From: Planctomycetota bacterium
GTDB lineage: Bacteria > Planctomycetota > UBA1135 > GCA-002748355
Direction of reading: 5' to 3'
Assembly (NCBI GenBank): GCA_002748355.1
Contig: PDSF01000050.1
Span: forward strand, 1-55,987
Length of the DNA stretch: 55,987 nt
How positions within the stretch are numbered: the first letter of the stretch is position 1; each line of letters opens with the position of its first letter. A program made the translations under genes and the position numbers. A model generated the notes under the pieces. The model had not been told where the DNA came from. It saw nothing but the letters and a program-made list of their open reading frames with translations, and did not search any database. This document shows, piece after piece, positions 18,131-27,902 of the stretch.

Positions 18131-19153
18131 ATGAGCAAGATCCTCGTTACCGGTGGCGCCGGCTTCATCGGCTCCAATTTCGTGCGGCTTTTGATCGAAG
18201 AGAGCGAGTACGAAGTCGTCAACTTCGATGCGCTGACCTACGCGGGCAACCTTGAGAGTCTCAAGGACCTGGACGGGCACCCGCGCTACCGCTTTGTTCG
18301 TGGCGATATCACCAAGGCCGAAGAGGTCGAGGCAGCCTTTGCCGAGCACTCCCCCGACTTTGTTGTGCATATGGCCGCCGAGAGCCATGTGGATCGCTCC
18401 GTCCTCGATGCGACGGCTTTTGTGGTGAGCAACGTTGTCGGCACCCAGGTCATGCTCGATATCGCCCGTCGCCATGAAGTCGAGCGCTTCCTCCACGTTT
18501 CGACCGACGAGGTTTATGGCTCGCTGGGGGCGACGGGTCTTTTCACCGAGGAGACACCGCTGCAACCCAACTCGCCCTACTCGGCGAGTAAGACGGCCAG
18601 CGACTGCTTCGTTCGTGCGGCCTACCACACCCACGGCATGCCGACGCTGATTACCCGCTGCTCGAACAACTACGGGCCCTATCAGTTCCCCGAGAAGCTG
18701 ATACCGCTGATGATTCAGAACAGCTTCGAGGGCAAGCCTCTGCCGGTCTACGGCGATGGCAAGAACATCCGTGACTGGATTCACGTCAAGGATCACAACG
18801 AGGCCGTGCTCGCCGTGCTCGAGAAAGGCCGCGTGGGTGAGGTCTATAACATCGGCGGCAACAGTGAGCGCGAAAACATCCAGGTGGTAAAGCGCATCCT
18901 CGAGTTGACCGGGCGTGACGAGTCGTTGATCCAATACGTAAGCGATCGTCCAGGCCATGACCGTCGCTACGCCATCGATGCCAGCAAGATCGCTTCCGAG
19001 CTCGGTTTTTCGCCCAAGCACAACTTTGAAGAGGGACTCGAAGAGACGGTGGCCTGGTACCGGGCCAACCAGAACTGGTGCGAACGGGTCCGTTCCGGGG
19101 CGTACCGGGACTACTACGAGACTCAGTATGGAGATCGCCTTGGCGGCGACTGA
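18131..19153 (+). CDS. rfbB: dTDP-glucose 4,6-dehydratase
   Basis: A 340-residue SDR dehydratase converting dTDP-glucose to dTDP-4-keto-6-deoxyglucose. The sequence has [55 protein letters not shown] (with the Asp/Glu pair after Thr used for dehydration), YSASKTASDCF (catalytic Tyr/Lys) and RCSNNYGPYQFPEKLIPLM. Length is normal (about 340-360). It starts five bases after the rfbD stop and closes the rfbA-rfbD-rfbB run. Confidence 0.95.
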   Translation: MSKILVTGGAGFIGSNFVRLLIEESEYEVVNFDALTYAGNLESLKDLDGHPRYRFVRGDITKAEEVEAAFAEHSPDFVVHMAAESHVDRSVLDATAFVVSNVVGTQVMLDIARRHEVERFLHVSTDEVYGSLGATGLFTEETPLQPNSPYSASKTASDCFVRAAYHTHGMPTLITRCSNNYGPYQFPEKLIPLMIQNSFEGKPLPVYGDGKNIRDWIHVKDHNEAVLAVLEKGRVGEVYNIGGNSERENIQVVKRILELTGRDESLIQYVSDRPGHDRRYAIDASKIASELGFSPKHNFEEGLEETVAWYRANQNWCERVRSGAYRDYYETQYGDRLGGD

Positions 19154-19230
19154 GCCGCTCTTGTCGCGGAAGCCCTCCGGAATGCTTGCGTGACTCCACC
19201 TGGGCGCGCCGCTACCTTTTGCCGAGTCAC

Positions 19231-20031
19231 ATGAGAACACTGCTGCTCCTAGTTTTGCTGCTCGGCTCCCTGGGGATGCTCCCGGCTTGTTCGGTGGTCC
19301 CGAGCGAGAGGGCTCAGGAAATCCTGATCCGAAACGGCTTTGGTCGCAGGGCCCAAGGCGACGCTCAGGTTGAGAACTACGCCAGCGTCGGCTCGACGAT
19401 CGAATTCATTCCGAGCAGCCAAGACCTGCTGCGGGATCCGGCCTTTCGAGACCTAGCCCTGCTGGTTTCCACCCCCCAGGTCGTTGCTGTCGATGGCACC
19501 GTCTATGTGCCGGGGGTCGGCCCCCTCCTCGTGCTGGGCTTGACCGAGCGAGAGATGGGCCAGCTGATCACTGAGCAGCTGGGCGCCCTCTACAGCACCC
19601 CTCCTCGCATCGACGCGCGGATTAGTTCCGACACGAAGTACTACTTCCTCTTTGGCGAGGTTGGGCCTGCGCGCCGGGAACTTCGTGGTGATACCACCAT
19701 CGTCGACGTCTTTGCTGAGGTCGAGCGCAACGACTATGCGAACATGGGACGCATCCGGCTGATCCGAGCCGATCCGCGCAATCCGCTGGTGGTGTCGATC
19801 AACTTTCATGACATCGGCAGGCGCGGATTCTCGGCCTACAACCTGCGGATTCGTGAGAACGACATCATCTACGTGCCGCCAACCTTCTTTGGCATGGTGG
19901 CTCGTTTCCTCAATAAGCTGCTCCTCCCGCTCAAGGCGGTCGTGACTGGGCTCCTCGAAGTCTCCAGCGTGAACCACCAGATTGGGGTCTTGACCGGGAA
20001 AAACGACTATTACTATCCGCTGATCTACTAA
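19231..20031 (+). CDS. Wza-like polysaccharide export lipoprotein
   Basis: A 266-residue outer-membrane-type lipoprotein. The signal peptide ends at the lipobox MLPAC (acylated Cys near residue 20). The body has the polysaccharide export (Poly_export/SLBB) pattern: a VDGTVYVPGVGPLLVLGLTERE segment that reads as the export signature, then a beta-grasp-like repeat around KYYFLFGEVGPARRELRG. It probably forms the periplasm-spanning channel of a Wzy-dependent or exosortase-linked exopolysaccharide machine, paired with the Wzz/GumC-like gene just downstream. I chose ATG 19231 because it places the signal peptide at the N-terminus. Confidence 0.87.
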   Translation: MRTLLLLVLLLGSLGMLPACSVVPSERAQEILIRNGFGRRAQGDAQVENYASVGSTIEFIPSSQDLLRDPAFRDLALLVSTPQVVAVDGTVYVPGVGPLLVLGLTEREMGQLITEQLGALYSTPPRIDARISSDTKYYFLFGEVGPARRELRGDTTIVDVFAEVERNDYANMGRIRLIRADPRNPLVVSINFHDIGRRGFSAYNLRIRENDIIYVPPTFFGMVARFLNKLLLPLKAVVTGLLEVSSVNHQIGVLTGKNDYYYPLIY

Positions 20032-20213
20032 GCCTGTGCCGGGCTTACCCCGGGCTCGCCTCCGCTGCACCTGAGTTGTGGCTGCTGGGGGGCTCGCGGG
20101 ATTTGAGAAGATGCGACCCGGCGCCAGATCGGCTAGCGTTGAGCACTGCCAAGTGCCGATGACAACAGGGCTTGCTGGTACGCTTTGCGGCCGGCCCCGA
20201 CCCCAGGCAATCG

Positions 20214-21851
20214 ATGACGGACCTCGAACTTCCGAACCTCGAGTTCGGCCGCTATGTCGACCTCGTTAAGCGGCGCCGCTGGCAGCTTGTCCCCATAGGG
20301 CTGCTGGGGCTGTTCATTGGCTTCATCGTCGCGTGGTCGATCCCGCGCTACTACGAGGCCGGAACCAAGGTGCAGCTGCGACCCCGCTTGATCGGCGGCC
20401 AGGTCAGCGGCTGGGATCGTGAGGATCCCTTCCTGCGCGAAGTGAATAAGGCGCGGATGACGATCCAGAACTACCAGTTGGTACGGGACGCGATCGAAAA
20501 GCTCGGCTGGGATGATTACTTCGCAGTCCGTGACGACTTCGAGAAAGCCTCTGCTTTTATCTGGGACGTTGTTTCACGGGTCAACGTCCTCGATTTGGAC
20601 CCGAGCCGGAACCGGAGTTCGGCGACCCTCGAAATCAGTTTTCGGGATCAGGATCCCAGGCGGGCCGCGGACTTTACTAACGTCCTGCGCGAGGCCTACT
20701 TCGAAAACGAACGCGAGGCACTGGTCCAGAGTGCGGAAATCCAGCTTGGCCTGCTCCAGACCGAGGCCAAGAGGGCTCGGGAGGTCCTGGATCGCCAGAG
20801 TAAGGAGATGCAGCTTTTCCAGGAGAGCACCGGCTACATCCCCACGGACACAGAGGATCAAGGCGGGCGCCGCGAACTCCGCTCGCGGCAGCAAGAGCTT
20901 CGCGAACTGGAGCGTGGGAAGCAGGAGCTGGTCAAGCAGATCGCAGACCTCAAGACGACCCTCGATCTCAAGCGCCAGCGTCTTAGCGTGATGGATAAGC
21001 GCCGCCCGGTGCAGGTCGCGGGCTCGGATGTCCTCCTCATCCAAAGAGCGCAGCTGGTCAAGCGCATCGAAAGCAATAAGCGGACTCTTGAGAAGTGGCA
21101 GCCTGGCTTCCATGGCTACCAGACGAAGCTCGCTGAGATCGAAGCTGATGAGGAGAGACTGGCGAAGATTGAAAAGGAGATTTCGGAGAAGGGTCTCGAC
21201 ACCGAGCCCAACCCCGAGTTCCAGGCGCTGCAGCGAGAGATTGCGCTAGGCGGTGAGGAAATCGCTGGCTTGAACAAGCGGCTAGAGATGCAGGAAGCCT
21301 TGGTCGCCGCAGCGAAAAAGGAGAACGCCGGTCTCCCTGACATCCTCAGGAGGTATCGGGCGATCGAGCGTGAACTCGACAGCGCTAGTACGGCTCTCGA
21401 TAAGGCTGAGGAAGCCACCAACGCCCAGAGGCGGGAAGTCGCGCTGCTGAAGAGCGGCGACGATGTGATTATCCAGACCTTGGCCCCGGCCACCCCGCCA
21501 CTGGCGCCTAACTATCCCAACCGCCTCTTGCTGACCCTGATTGGTCTCGGCATTGGTCTCGCTTTCGCTATCGTCGCCATCCTGGCTCTCGACTTCCTGC
21601 AACCGACCTGGAAGAGCATGGACGAGGTTGCGCGTGGCCTGGGTGGCTTAGCTGTGCTCGGTGGCGTTGCCCACCTCGACCTACCCGAGGAGATCGAGGC
21701 TGCCCGCAAAAGGCGCGGGCGGATGATGCTGGCTATCGGCCTGGTTCTCCTGCTTATCGCGGCCCTCTTGACCATCTACTTCGTCGATCCTTTACGACTG
21801 CCGGAGTGGATGCAGGTGCTGCTCGATAGCTTCCTTGGCGGCAAGGGCTGA
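20214..21851 (+). CDS. Wzz/GumC-like chain length determinant protein
   Basis: A 545-residue inner-membrane polysaccharide co-polymerase. The first membrane helix (about 28-48) follows a cytosolic FGRYVDLVKRRRWQL. A long periplasmic region holds extended coiled coils (about 175-420, rich in Glu, Arg, Leu and Lys). A second helix lies near 440-462, and a third after the LDFLQPTWKS segment (about 500-520). No Walker-type tyrosine kinase domain follows, so it is a kinase-less form. It probably works with the export lipoprotein and the ligase encoded on either side. ATG 20214 is the likely start. Confidence 0.85.
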   Translation: MTDLELPNLEFGRYVDLVKRRRWQLVPIGLLGLFIGFIVAWSIPRYYEAGTKVQLRPRLIGGQVSGWDREDPFLREVNKARMTIQNYQLVRDAIEKLGWDDYFAVRDDFEKASAFIWDVVSRVNVLDLDPSRNRSSATLEISFRDQDPRRAADFTNVLREAYFENEREALVQSAEIQLGLLQTEAKRAREVLDRQSKEMQLFQESTGYIPTDTEDQGGRRELRSRQQELRELERGKQELVKQIADLKTTLDLKRQRLSVMDKRRPVQVAGSDVLLIQRAQLVKRIESNKRTLEKWQPGFHGYQTKLAEIEADEERLAKIEKEISEKGLDTEPNPEFQALQREIALGGEEIAGLNKRLEMQEALVAAAKKENAGLPDILRRYRAIERELDSASTALDKAEEATNAQRREVALLKSGDDVIIQTLAPATPPLAPNYPNRLLLTLIGLGIGLAFAIVAILALDFLQPTWKSMDEVARGLGGLAVLGGVAHLDLPEEIEAARKRRGRMMLAIGLVLLLIAALLTIYFVDPLRLPEWMQVLLDSFLGGKG

Positions 21852-21915
21852 GGCTCGTGCTGCCCCGCCGTGCACCGCAAGCCCCCTCGCTAGGAGGGCG
21901 GCAGCAGCTTCGACG

Positions 21916-23322
21916 ATGACCCTACGCGACCTCTTCGTTACCGGAGTCGTCATGCTTAGCGCCGTGCTCGGCATTCGCTTGCCGTTCACTGCGCTGCTCT
22001 GTTTCACCTGGCTGGCCTATATGCGGCCGCAGGATCTTTGTTGGGGCTTTGCCAGAACCGCGCGCTTCAGCCTGCTAATCGGCGCGGTCATGCTCCTCGG
22101 CTGGTTTCTCAACGAGAGGGGGAAGCGGCCCTTTACCCGCTGGGACATCCGCACCCGCTTGATCTTGCTCCTCCTGGCCCTGACCACGGTGTCTCTTAGC
22201 CTGGCGGTCAATCAGGGCTCCGAGGTGATGGACTACTACATCGAGTTCTTCAAGATCATCGTTGTGGCGCTCTTTACCGTGGGCCAGGTCGATAGCCGAG
22301 TGCGGCTTAGGGCCATCCTTTGGACCATCGCCCTATCTCTGGGCTTCTTCGGGATCAAAGGCGGGCTCTACGGCGTGCTCAGTGGTGGGGCGCCGATTCT
22401 GCAGGGGCCCGGCGGCATGCTCGAAGATAACAACGACTTCGCGCTGGCATTGGTGATGAACCTGCCGATGATGTTTTATCTCGGGCAGATCGAAGAGAAG
22501 CGGATTTGGCGAATGGCGGCCGCGGTCGGCATGGTCCTGACCTGCATCACGATATTGCTGACCCATAGCCGTGGTGGGGCGCTGTCGATGGCAGCCGTGC
22601 TCTTCGTGATCACGATTCGCTCACGCTACAAGTTCCAAGCTCTGAGCCTGGCGGCGGTAGGGGTTCTTGCCTTCGTCTTTTTTACTCCTACCCACGTTTT
22701 TGAGCGTCTGGCTTCGATTGGGGAGTATCAGGCCGATGCTTCGGCGAATGCGCGTTTGACCGCCTGGCAGATCGCTTTTCGGATGATCGATGCCTTTCCG
22801 GTCTTGGGTGTTGGCTTGCGTAACTTCCAGGCACATTGGGCCGAATTCAGCACTGGTCTCACCCAGCCTGGGGGCGGCTTCGCCTACGTCGCCCACAACA
22901 GTTATCTGCAGATCTGGGCTGAAGGCGGAACGCTGGCGATCCTGACCTACCTGGCCCTCTTTGCCTCGGTTTTTGTTTCGCTCTTCAAGCTCCGAAAGCT
23001 GGGGAAGCGAACGGAAGGGGGCGACTGGATTTTCCAGTATTCCCGCATGTTCGAAGCTTCCTTTGTCGGTTTTGTTGTCGGTGCAAGCTTCCTCAACCGC
23101 GGGCACTTCGATCTCTTCTATCAACTCGTGGCCTTGGTGGCGGTCTTCCAAATGCTTGCCTATCGCTACGCTGCCCAGCCCCTGAACGAGAGGCTTCAGT
23201 ACGAGGAGCTGGATGAACTGCCGCCGCTGCGGGTCAAGGGAGCTAACGAAGAGTTGCCAGGCTGGCGACCTGATCCTTTGCCCCCGGGGGGGGCTGGATC
23301 TCTACCTCGATGGGGGCGCTGA
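21916..23322 (+). CDS. O-antigen ligase-like, exosortase A-associated O-glycosylation ligase
   Basis: A 468-residue multi-pass membrane protein of the Wzy/WaaL ligase superfamily. The N-terminus LRDLFVTGVVMLSAVLGIR followed by FTWLAYMRPQDLCWGFA matches the start of the putative O-glycosylation ligases found with exosortase A. About ten helices can be seen. A large periplasmic loop holds ANARLTAWQIAFRM, LGVGLRNF and VAHNSYLQIWAEGG, the usual ligase loop with Arg and His. It is expected to polymerise glycan or transfer it to an acceptor. ATG 21916 is the likely start; the GC-rich extension upstream is not conserved. The amidotransferase gene follows directly. Confidence 0.85.
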   Translation: MTLRDLFVTGVVMLSAVLGIRLPFTALLCFTWLAYMRPQDLCWGFARTARFSLLIGAVMLLGWFLNERGKRPFTRWDIRTRLILLLLALTTVSLSLAVNQGSEVMDYYIEFFKIIVVALFTVGQVDSRVRLRAILWTIALSLGFFGIKGGLYGVLSGGAPILQGPGGMLEDNNDFALALVMNLPMMFYLGQIEEKRIWRMAAAVGMVLTCITILLTHSRGGALSMAAVLFVITIRSRYKFQALSLAAVGVLAFVFFTPTHVFERLASIGEYQADASANARLTAWQIAFRMIDAFPVLGVGLRNFQAHWAEFSTGLTQPGGGFAYVAHNSYLQIWAEGGTLAILTYLALFASVFVSLFKLRKLGKRTEGGDWIFQYSRMFEASFVGFVVGASFLNRGHFDLFYQLVALVAVFQMLAYRYAAQPLNERLQYEELDELPPLRVKGANEELPGWRPDPLPPGGAGSLPRWGR

Positions 23323-23324
23323 CG

Positions 23325-25211
23325 ATGTGTGGTATTGCAGCGATTCTCGCAGGAAGGGGAGAGGTCGATGCGGTTCGAAGTGCTGAGGTCCCGGCGCTCT
23401 TGCAGATCATGTGCGACGCCATCCAGCACCGTGGTCCCGATGGTGAAGGCCGCTGTGTTTTCCCCTTTGCCGCTCTCGGTCATCGCCGCTTGGCCATCCT
23501 CGATATCGAGGGCGGGGCCCAGCCGATGGGGAGCGCCGATGGAAAGGTGCAGGTGGTATTTAACGGTGAGATCTATAACCACCATCAACTGCGCCAGCGA
23601 CTGAGCGATCAGGGAGCGAGTTTCCACACCCGTTGCGATACCGAGGTGCTGGTCGAGGGCTTTCGGGAGTATGGGACCCAGCTCCCTGGGATGCTGCGCG
23701 GCATGTTTGCCTTCGCCGCCCACGACCGAGAGAGCGGCGAAACGTTACTGGCACGAGATCCTCTCGGTAAAAAGCCACTGTATTACGCGCAGCTGGGACC
23801 GCTGGTGCTGGTCGCGAGCGAAACCCGGTGCTTCTTGGAACTGCCGGGTTTTGCGCGCCAGGTTGATGGAGAGGCGCTGCGCGAACTGTTGGCCCTGCGT
23901 TATGTGCCGGGGAATCGTTCTCTGATTTCGGGGATTCGCGAGCTTCCTCCCGGGCACTATGCCCTGCATCGTCCTGGCGAGGAGATTCTTCCCCGGCCGT
24001 ACTGGCGGCCGGATTTTGGGCAGTCGAGCTACGAAGCGGGAGCACCGGGCACCAAGAGCTTTGACGAGGAGACTGGGCGTTTGCGCCAGCTCTTCACTGA
24101 CTGTGTCCAAGCCCGCATGGAGAGTGACGTGCCCTTGGGCGCCTTCCTCTCCGGTGGCGTGGATTCCTCTGGCGTCGTGGCGGCGATGGCCGAGTCGGGA
24201 CAGCAGCAGCTGAGTGCCGTTACGGTGGGCTTCGACGATGGACGGGTCGATGAGCGCGTGTATGCGCGAGAGGTCGCGGAACGCTTTTCGGTACGCCTGC
24301 ACGAGCAAGTGCTGCGCCCCGACCCACAGCGCGATCTCTTGCGATTGGCGGAGATCGCCGACGAACCGCTCTTTGACAGTTCCCTGTGGCCAACGCTCTT
24401 GGTTTCGGAGGCGGCGCGCCGAGAGGTCACGGTTGCGATTTCAGGAGATGGCGGCGATGAGAGCTTTGCCGGTTATCGGCGCTACCGCTTCGATCGATTC
24501 GAACACTCGCTCCGGCGCTTTATACCGCGTCCGCTGGCAGCCTTGGGAGGGGCGCTGTTTCCCAAGGCCGACTTCTTGCCGCAGCGGCTGCGTTGTAAGC
24601 GCACCTTGCAGGGGCTTGGTCGCAGTCCGGCCAGGGCGTATTTCCGCTCGGTTTCGGCGCTGGTGCCGGAAGAGGTTGATGCCCTATGTGGGCCAGGAAT
24701 CGATCCCTTCCGGGAGTTGCAGGCGATCTACGACAGGGCAACAGCGCCTGACCATGCGACCCGTATCCTTGAACTCGACCTAGTGAGTAACCTTCCTGGT
24801 GACATCCTGCGCAAGGTGGATCGGGCCAGTATGCACGTTTCCCTCGAAGTGAGATCGCCTTTGCTCGATCGCGAGCTCGTCGAATACGCGGCTGGCCTGC
24901 CTGGGAAGTACAAATACGATGCACATACCGGAAAGAGGATCCTCAAGAAAGCTTTCCAGCCCTGGCTTGGGGCCGAATTCCTGGCGCGGCCTAAGCAGGG
25001 CTTTGTGATCCCCTTGAGCCAGTGGCTGAGAACCGAGCTGCGCGAGGCCCGTGATGCTGCTATCTCAGGCAACTTTGCCCAGACCTGGTTCGATCGTGAT
25101 GTTTTGAATCGTGCGGCGAGAGAGCATGACAGTGGACGGCGGGACCATGGCGAGTTGCTCTGGGCGGTCCTGATGCTGGAGCTATGGCATGAGCGATGGG
25201 GGCGCAGGTGA
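23325..25211 (+). CDS. Asparagine synthetase-like amidotransferase, exosortase A-associated
   Basis: A 628-residue glutamine-dependent amidotransferase of the AsnB family. The N-terminal glutaminase domain begins MCGIAAIL with the catalytic Cys2, and has QHRGPDGEG, FNGEIYNH and ARDPLGKKPLYY. The C-terminal synthetase domain has SGGVDSSGVVAAM as the PP-loop for ATP, and ISGDGGDESFAGYRRYR. This type recurs in exosortase A loci, where it probably amidates a sugar or a protein. The start is the ATG of MCGI; an upstream GTG at 23310 would block the catalytic Cys. It overlaps the following GT4 gene as GTGA. Confidence 0.88.
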   Translation: MCGIAAILAGRGEVDAVRSAEVPALLQIMCDAIQHRGPDGEGRCVFPFAALGHRRLAILDIEGGAQPMGSADGKVQVVFNGEIYNHHQLRQRLSDQGASFHTRCDTEVLVEGFREYGTQLPGMLRGMFAFAAHDRESGETLLARDPLGKKPLYYAQLGPLVLVASETRCFLELPGFARQVDGEALRELLALRYVPGNRSLISGIRELPPGHYALHRPGEEILPRPYWRPDFGQSSYEAGAPGTKSFDEETGRLRQLFTDCVQARMESDVPLGAFLSGGVDSSGVVAAMAESGQQQLSAVTVGFDDGRVDERVYAREVAERFSVRLHEQVLRPDPQRDLLRLAEIADEPLFDSSLWPTLLVSEAARREVTVAISGDGGDESFAGYRRYRFDRFEHSLRRFIPRPLAALGGALFPKADFLPQRLRCKRTLQGLGRSPARAYFRSVSALVPEEVDALCGPGIDPFRELQAIYDRATAPDHATRILELDLVSNLPGDILRKVDRASMHVSLEVRSPLLDRELVEYAAGLPGKYKYDAHTGKRILKKAFQPWLGAEFLARPKQGFVIPLSQWLRTELREARDAAISGNFAQTWFDRDVLNRAAREHDSGRRDHGELLWAVLMLELWHERWGRR

Positions 25212-26392
25212 GGGTTTTGATTTTCAGCAATCTGTGGCCGTCCTCGGAGGCTCCGACCCACGGTAGCTTTATCGAGGAGCGCTGGCGGCGTATCGCCGAG
25301 CGCACCGGTTGGGAGTTGCGGGTGATACACCCGCTACCGCGTTACCCTAGGTTCCCTGGGCGGGGGCTCGCGGCTCGGCATGCGCGTTTACCCGCGCGTG
25401 AGGAGCGAGGTGGCGTACAGATCGATTACCCGCGTTATTGGCACGTGCCCCGCTTTGGCACAGCACGGCATGCCGAGCGCGTTCGCCGGGGAACGCGGCG
25501 GGCCTTTTTCCAAGTGCTGAAGAGTTATTCGCCCCACCTTATCGATGCCCAGTATCTCTGGCCGGATGCCTGCGCTGTCGTGCCCTTGGCCTGTGAACGC
25601 CGCATCCCGGTCGTTGCAACGGCGAGAGGTAGTGACGTCAATGTGCTGCCAGAGCATCCCTTAGTGCGTCGCCAAATGCAGAGGATACTCCCCCAGGCAA
25701 CCCGGCTTGCCGCGGTGTCTCCGGCACTGGCACGAGCTTTGGCCCGCATTCTCGACCAAGGCCAGGACAGCGTGGCTGTGCTGCCCAATGGTGTCGACCT
25801 GTCGCTGTTTGGCAAGGAAGCGGAGCGAGTCGAGGGGAGGGTTGTCTGTGTGGCCCGCCTCCTGCCAGGGAAGGCCCTGCACTTACTTATCGAGGCGCTT
25901 GCCGAGCCCGCAGCAAAGTCGGTGCGCGAGCTACGCCTGATTGGCGCTGGCCCCGAACGCGGTCGCCTCGAACGCATTGCCGCAGAAAAGGGGGTTCAGG
26001 ACCGAGTGCTGTTTTGCGGTGAGCTTTCGCGTACTGAAGTCGCGGAAGAACTCGCGGCAGCGAGTCTCTTCGCCTTTCCGAGCCGCAGGGAGGGCTGGCC
26101 CAATGCCGTACTCGAAGCCTTGGCCAGTGGCTTACCGGTATTGGCCTGCGGGATAGGCGGTATCCCCGATATCGCTCGCGGTTGTTCGGCACTACGGCTC
26201 CTGCCGCTTGAGGCTGGCGGAGGAGCCTGGGGCCAAGCGCTCGGCGAGGAGCTTTCGCGTCTGGGCGATGCTGAAGCGGCCTTACGCGGCGCTGCTCGTC
26301 GCCGCGCCGGGGAACTGTCTTGGGACTCGGTATTGGAAGGAACGATCGCCTTCTATGAGTCGGCACTGCGAATGGGAGCCAAGCGTGGTTAA
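25208..26392 (+). CDS. GT4-family glycosyltransferase, exosortase A-associated type
   Basis: A 394-residue GT-B glycosyltransferase. The N-terminal lobe starts RVLIFSNLWPSSEAPTHGSFI, as in the GT4 enzymes that accompany exosortase A. The C-terminal lobe has VARLLPGKALHLLIEAL, LIGAGPERGRLER and the acidic donor-binding segment PSRREGWPNAVLEALASGLPV (Glu-rich). The likely start is GTG 25208, which overlaps the previous stop (TGA 25209-25211); an ATG at 25196 would add four residues. The donor and acceptor are unknown. It ends overlapping the exosortase start. Confidence 0.87.
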   Translation: MRVLIFSNLWPSSEAPTHGSFIEERWRRIAERTGWELRVIHPLPRYPRFPGRGLAARHARLPAREERGGVQIDYPRYWHVPRFGTARHAERVRRGTRRAFFQVLKSYSPHLIDAQYLWPDACAVVPLACERRIPVVATARGSDVNVLPEHPLVRRQMQRILPQATRLAAVSPALARALARILDQGQDSVAVLPNGVDLSLFGKEAERVEGRVVCVARLLPGKALHLLIEALAEPAAKSVRELRLIGAGPERGRLERIAAEKGVQDRVLFCGELSRTEVAEELAAASLFAFPSRREGWPNAVLEALASGLPVLACGIGGIPDIARGCSALRLLPLEAGGGAWGQALGEELSRLGDAEAALRGAARRRAGELSWDSVLEGTIAFYESALRMGAKRG

Positions 26393-27902
26393 GGCTCCGC
26401 GTCTTTCGTTGCGTTTGCTCGGCTATGTGCTCTTTGCTCTCAGCTTCCTACCGACCTTTTACTGGATGCTGCAGAGTTGGTTGCAGCCGGGGAGCTATTT
26501 TGCCCACGGGCCGCTCATGCTGCTTGTCGCTATGCTTTTTTTGCTGCGGCAGAACTCCGTGCTCGCCAGCCTGCCTCCACAAGGAATACGCAGCTGCGGC
26601 ATTTTGCTTGGGATCGGCCTTCTTGGACACCTCGGCTCGCAGTTGCTGATGGTGGACAGCTTTTCAGGCTGGCTGCTCTTACCGACCTTCTTTGCTCTGC
26701 TGCTCTGCTTCGAGGGGCCAGCTCGCACGCGGGTCCTAGCGCCAGCGCTGGGAGCGTTGTTTTTTGCGGTGCCTTTGCCGCTCTTCGTAACTGGCCATCT
26801 GGCCTACGAGATGAAGGCCTTCGCCAGCGGCGGTGCGGTATTCCTTGGGAATCTCCTGGGGCTTGGACTCCAGCAGGAAGGGGCGCGAATCCTCATTCCG
26901 GGACAGGAGGCAGCCCTCTTTGTCGGCGCCGAGTGTTCGGGGCTGCGCTCGCTGACGGCGCTCTTGGCCCTTGGTTACGTCTTCGCCTTTCTGCTGCGGC
27001 GACGAAGGCTCTGGTCGCGGCTGCTCTTTCTGGGCATATCGGTCTTGCTGGCGCTATTTGCCAACCTCCTCCGGCTCACGACGCTGGCGATGATCGCCAA
27101 GGCCAAGGGGGTGAGCTTCGCTAGTGGGGTGGCGCACGATGTGTCGGGCTACCTACTCTATGGCTTGGCCATCTTGTGCTTGCTGTTCATCGATCGCTTG
27201 TTGCCGGGTGCGCTAGGCGAAGAGGATGCTCCTGCCGCCGACAAACAGCTCAAGGTGGCTGCTTCTGAGCCCGTCTCGCGCTTGGCCCTAGCCCTGTTGC
27301 TGCTGCTTGGGCTGCCGGCTCTTGGCATGGGGTTTTGGCGACCAGAAGATTCCTCGCTGGGACTCGCCGATCGAGTGCCGCGGAGCTTCGAGGGCTATAC
27401 CCATGTCCGAGAGCATGCTCTCTCCGATCGGGATTACCAACTCCTTGGTACCCGTGATGTGGTTTGGCGCCGTTTGCGAGAGTCGGCCAGTGGCGAGTTG
27501 TTGGACCTTACCGTTGTCTTTTCCGGTCGTAATTGGAAGTCCCTACACCCGCCGGAGCTCTGTCTTGAGGCCGCAGGCCTAGGAATCGAGGATCGGCAAA
27601 GCCGCTACTTGGATGTTGATGAGCTGCGCACCGAAGTCAGTCTCCTACGTGCTGACCGTGGCCGGGACATCTACCTGATTTGCTATCTCTTTGGCGGGCC
27701 GGGATACGAGACGCCTTCGTTTACCGGGTATTTCTGGCGCAACGTTCCGCGCGCCTTACTGCGACGGGGTGGGGCGAGCTACATGGTGCGTATCGAGTTG
27801 CCACTGGGAGAAACGACTCCTTCCGCTCGGCATGAGGCTCAGCTCGCTCGCTTCCTTCGTCAGCTGCTTCCGATGCTTAGAAAATTGGTCCAGGACGCAT
27901 GA
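26385..27902 (+). CDS. Exosortase fused to EpsI-like domain
   Basis: A 505-residue protein. The N-terminal part (about 1-290) has eight or so membrane helices and the exosortase catalytic triad in its expected order: Cys184 in GAECSGLRSL, Arg230 in NLLRLTTL and His251 in GVAHDVSGYLLYG. The C-terminal part (about 320-505) is a periplasmic EpsI-type domain with HPPELCLEAAG. Exosortases are membrane transpeptidases that cut sorting tails such as PEP-CTERM and anchor proteins to the surface or glycan. EpsI is usually a separate or C-terminal partner, so this is the known fused form. GTG 26385 is the likely start, since GGGAG (26374-26378) is well placed; ATG 26355 is an alternative. Confidence 0.9.
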   Translation: MVKAPRLSLRLLGYVLFALSFLPTFYWMLQSWLQPGSYFAHGPLMLLVAMLFLLRQNSVLASLPPQGIRSCGILLGIGLLGHLGSQLLMVDSFSGWLLLPTFFALLLCFEGPARTRVLAPALGALFFAVPLPLFVTGHLAYEMKAFASGGAVFLGNLLGLGLQQEGARILIPGQEAALFVGAECSGLRSLTALLALGYVFAFLLRRRRLWSRLLFLGISVLLALFANLLRLTTLAMIAKAKGVSFASGVAHDVSGYLLYGLAILCLLFIDRLLPGALGEEDAPAADKQLKVAASEPVSRLALALLLLLGLPALGMGFWRPEDSSLGLADRVPRSFEGYTHVREHALSDRDYQLLGTRDVVWRRLRESASGELLDLTVVFSGRNWKSLHPPELCLEAAGLGIEDRQSRYLDVDELRTEVSLLRADRGRDIYLICYLFGGPGYETPSFTGYFWRNVPRALLRRGGASYMVRIELPLGETTPSARHEAQLARFLRQLLPMLRKLVQDA

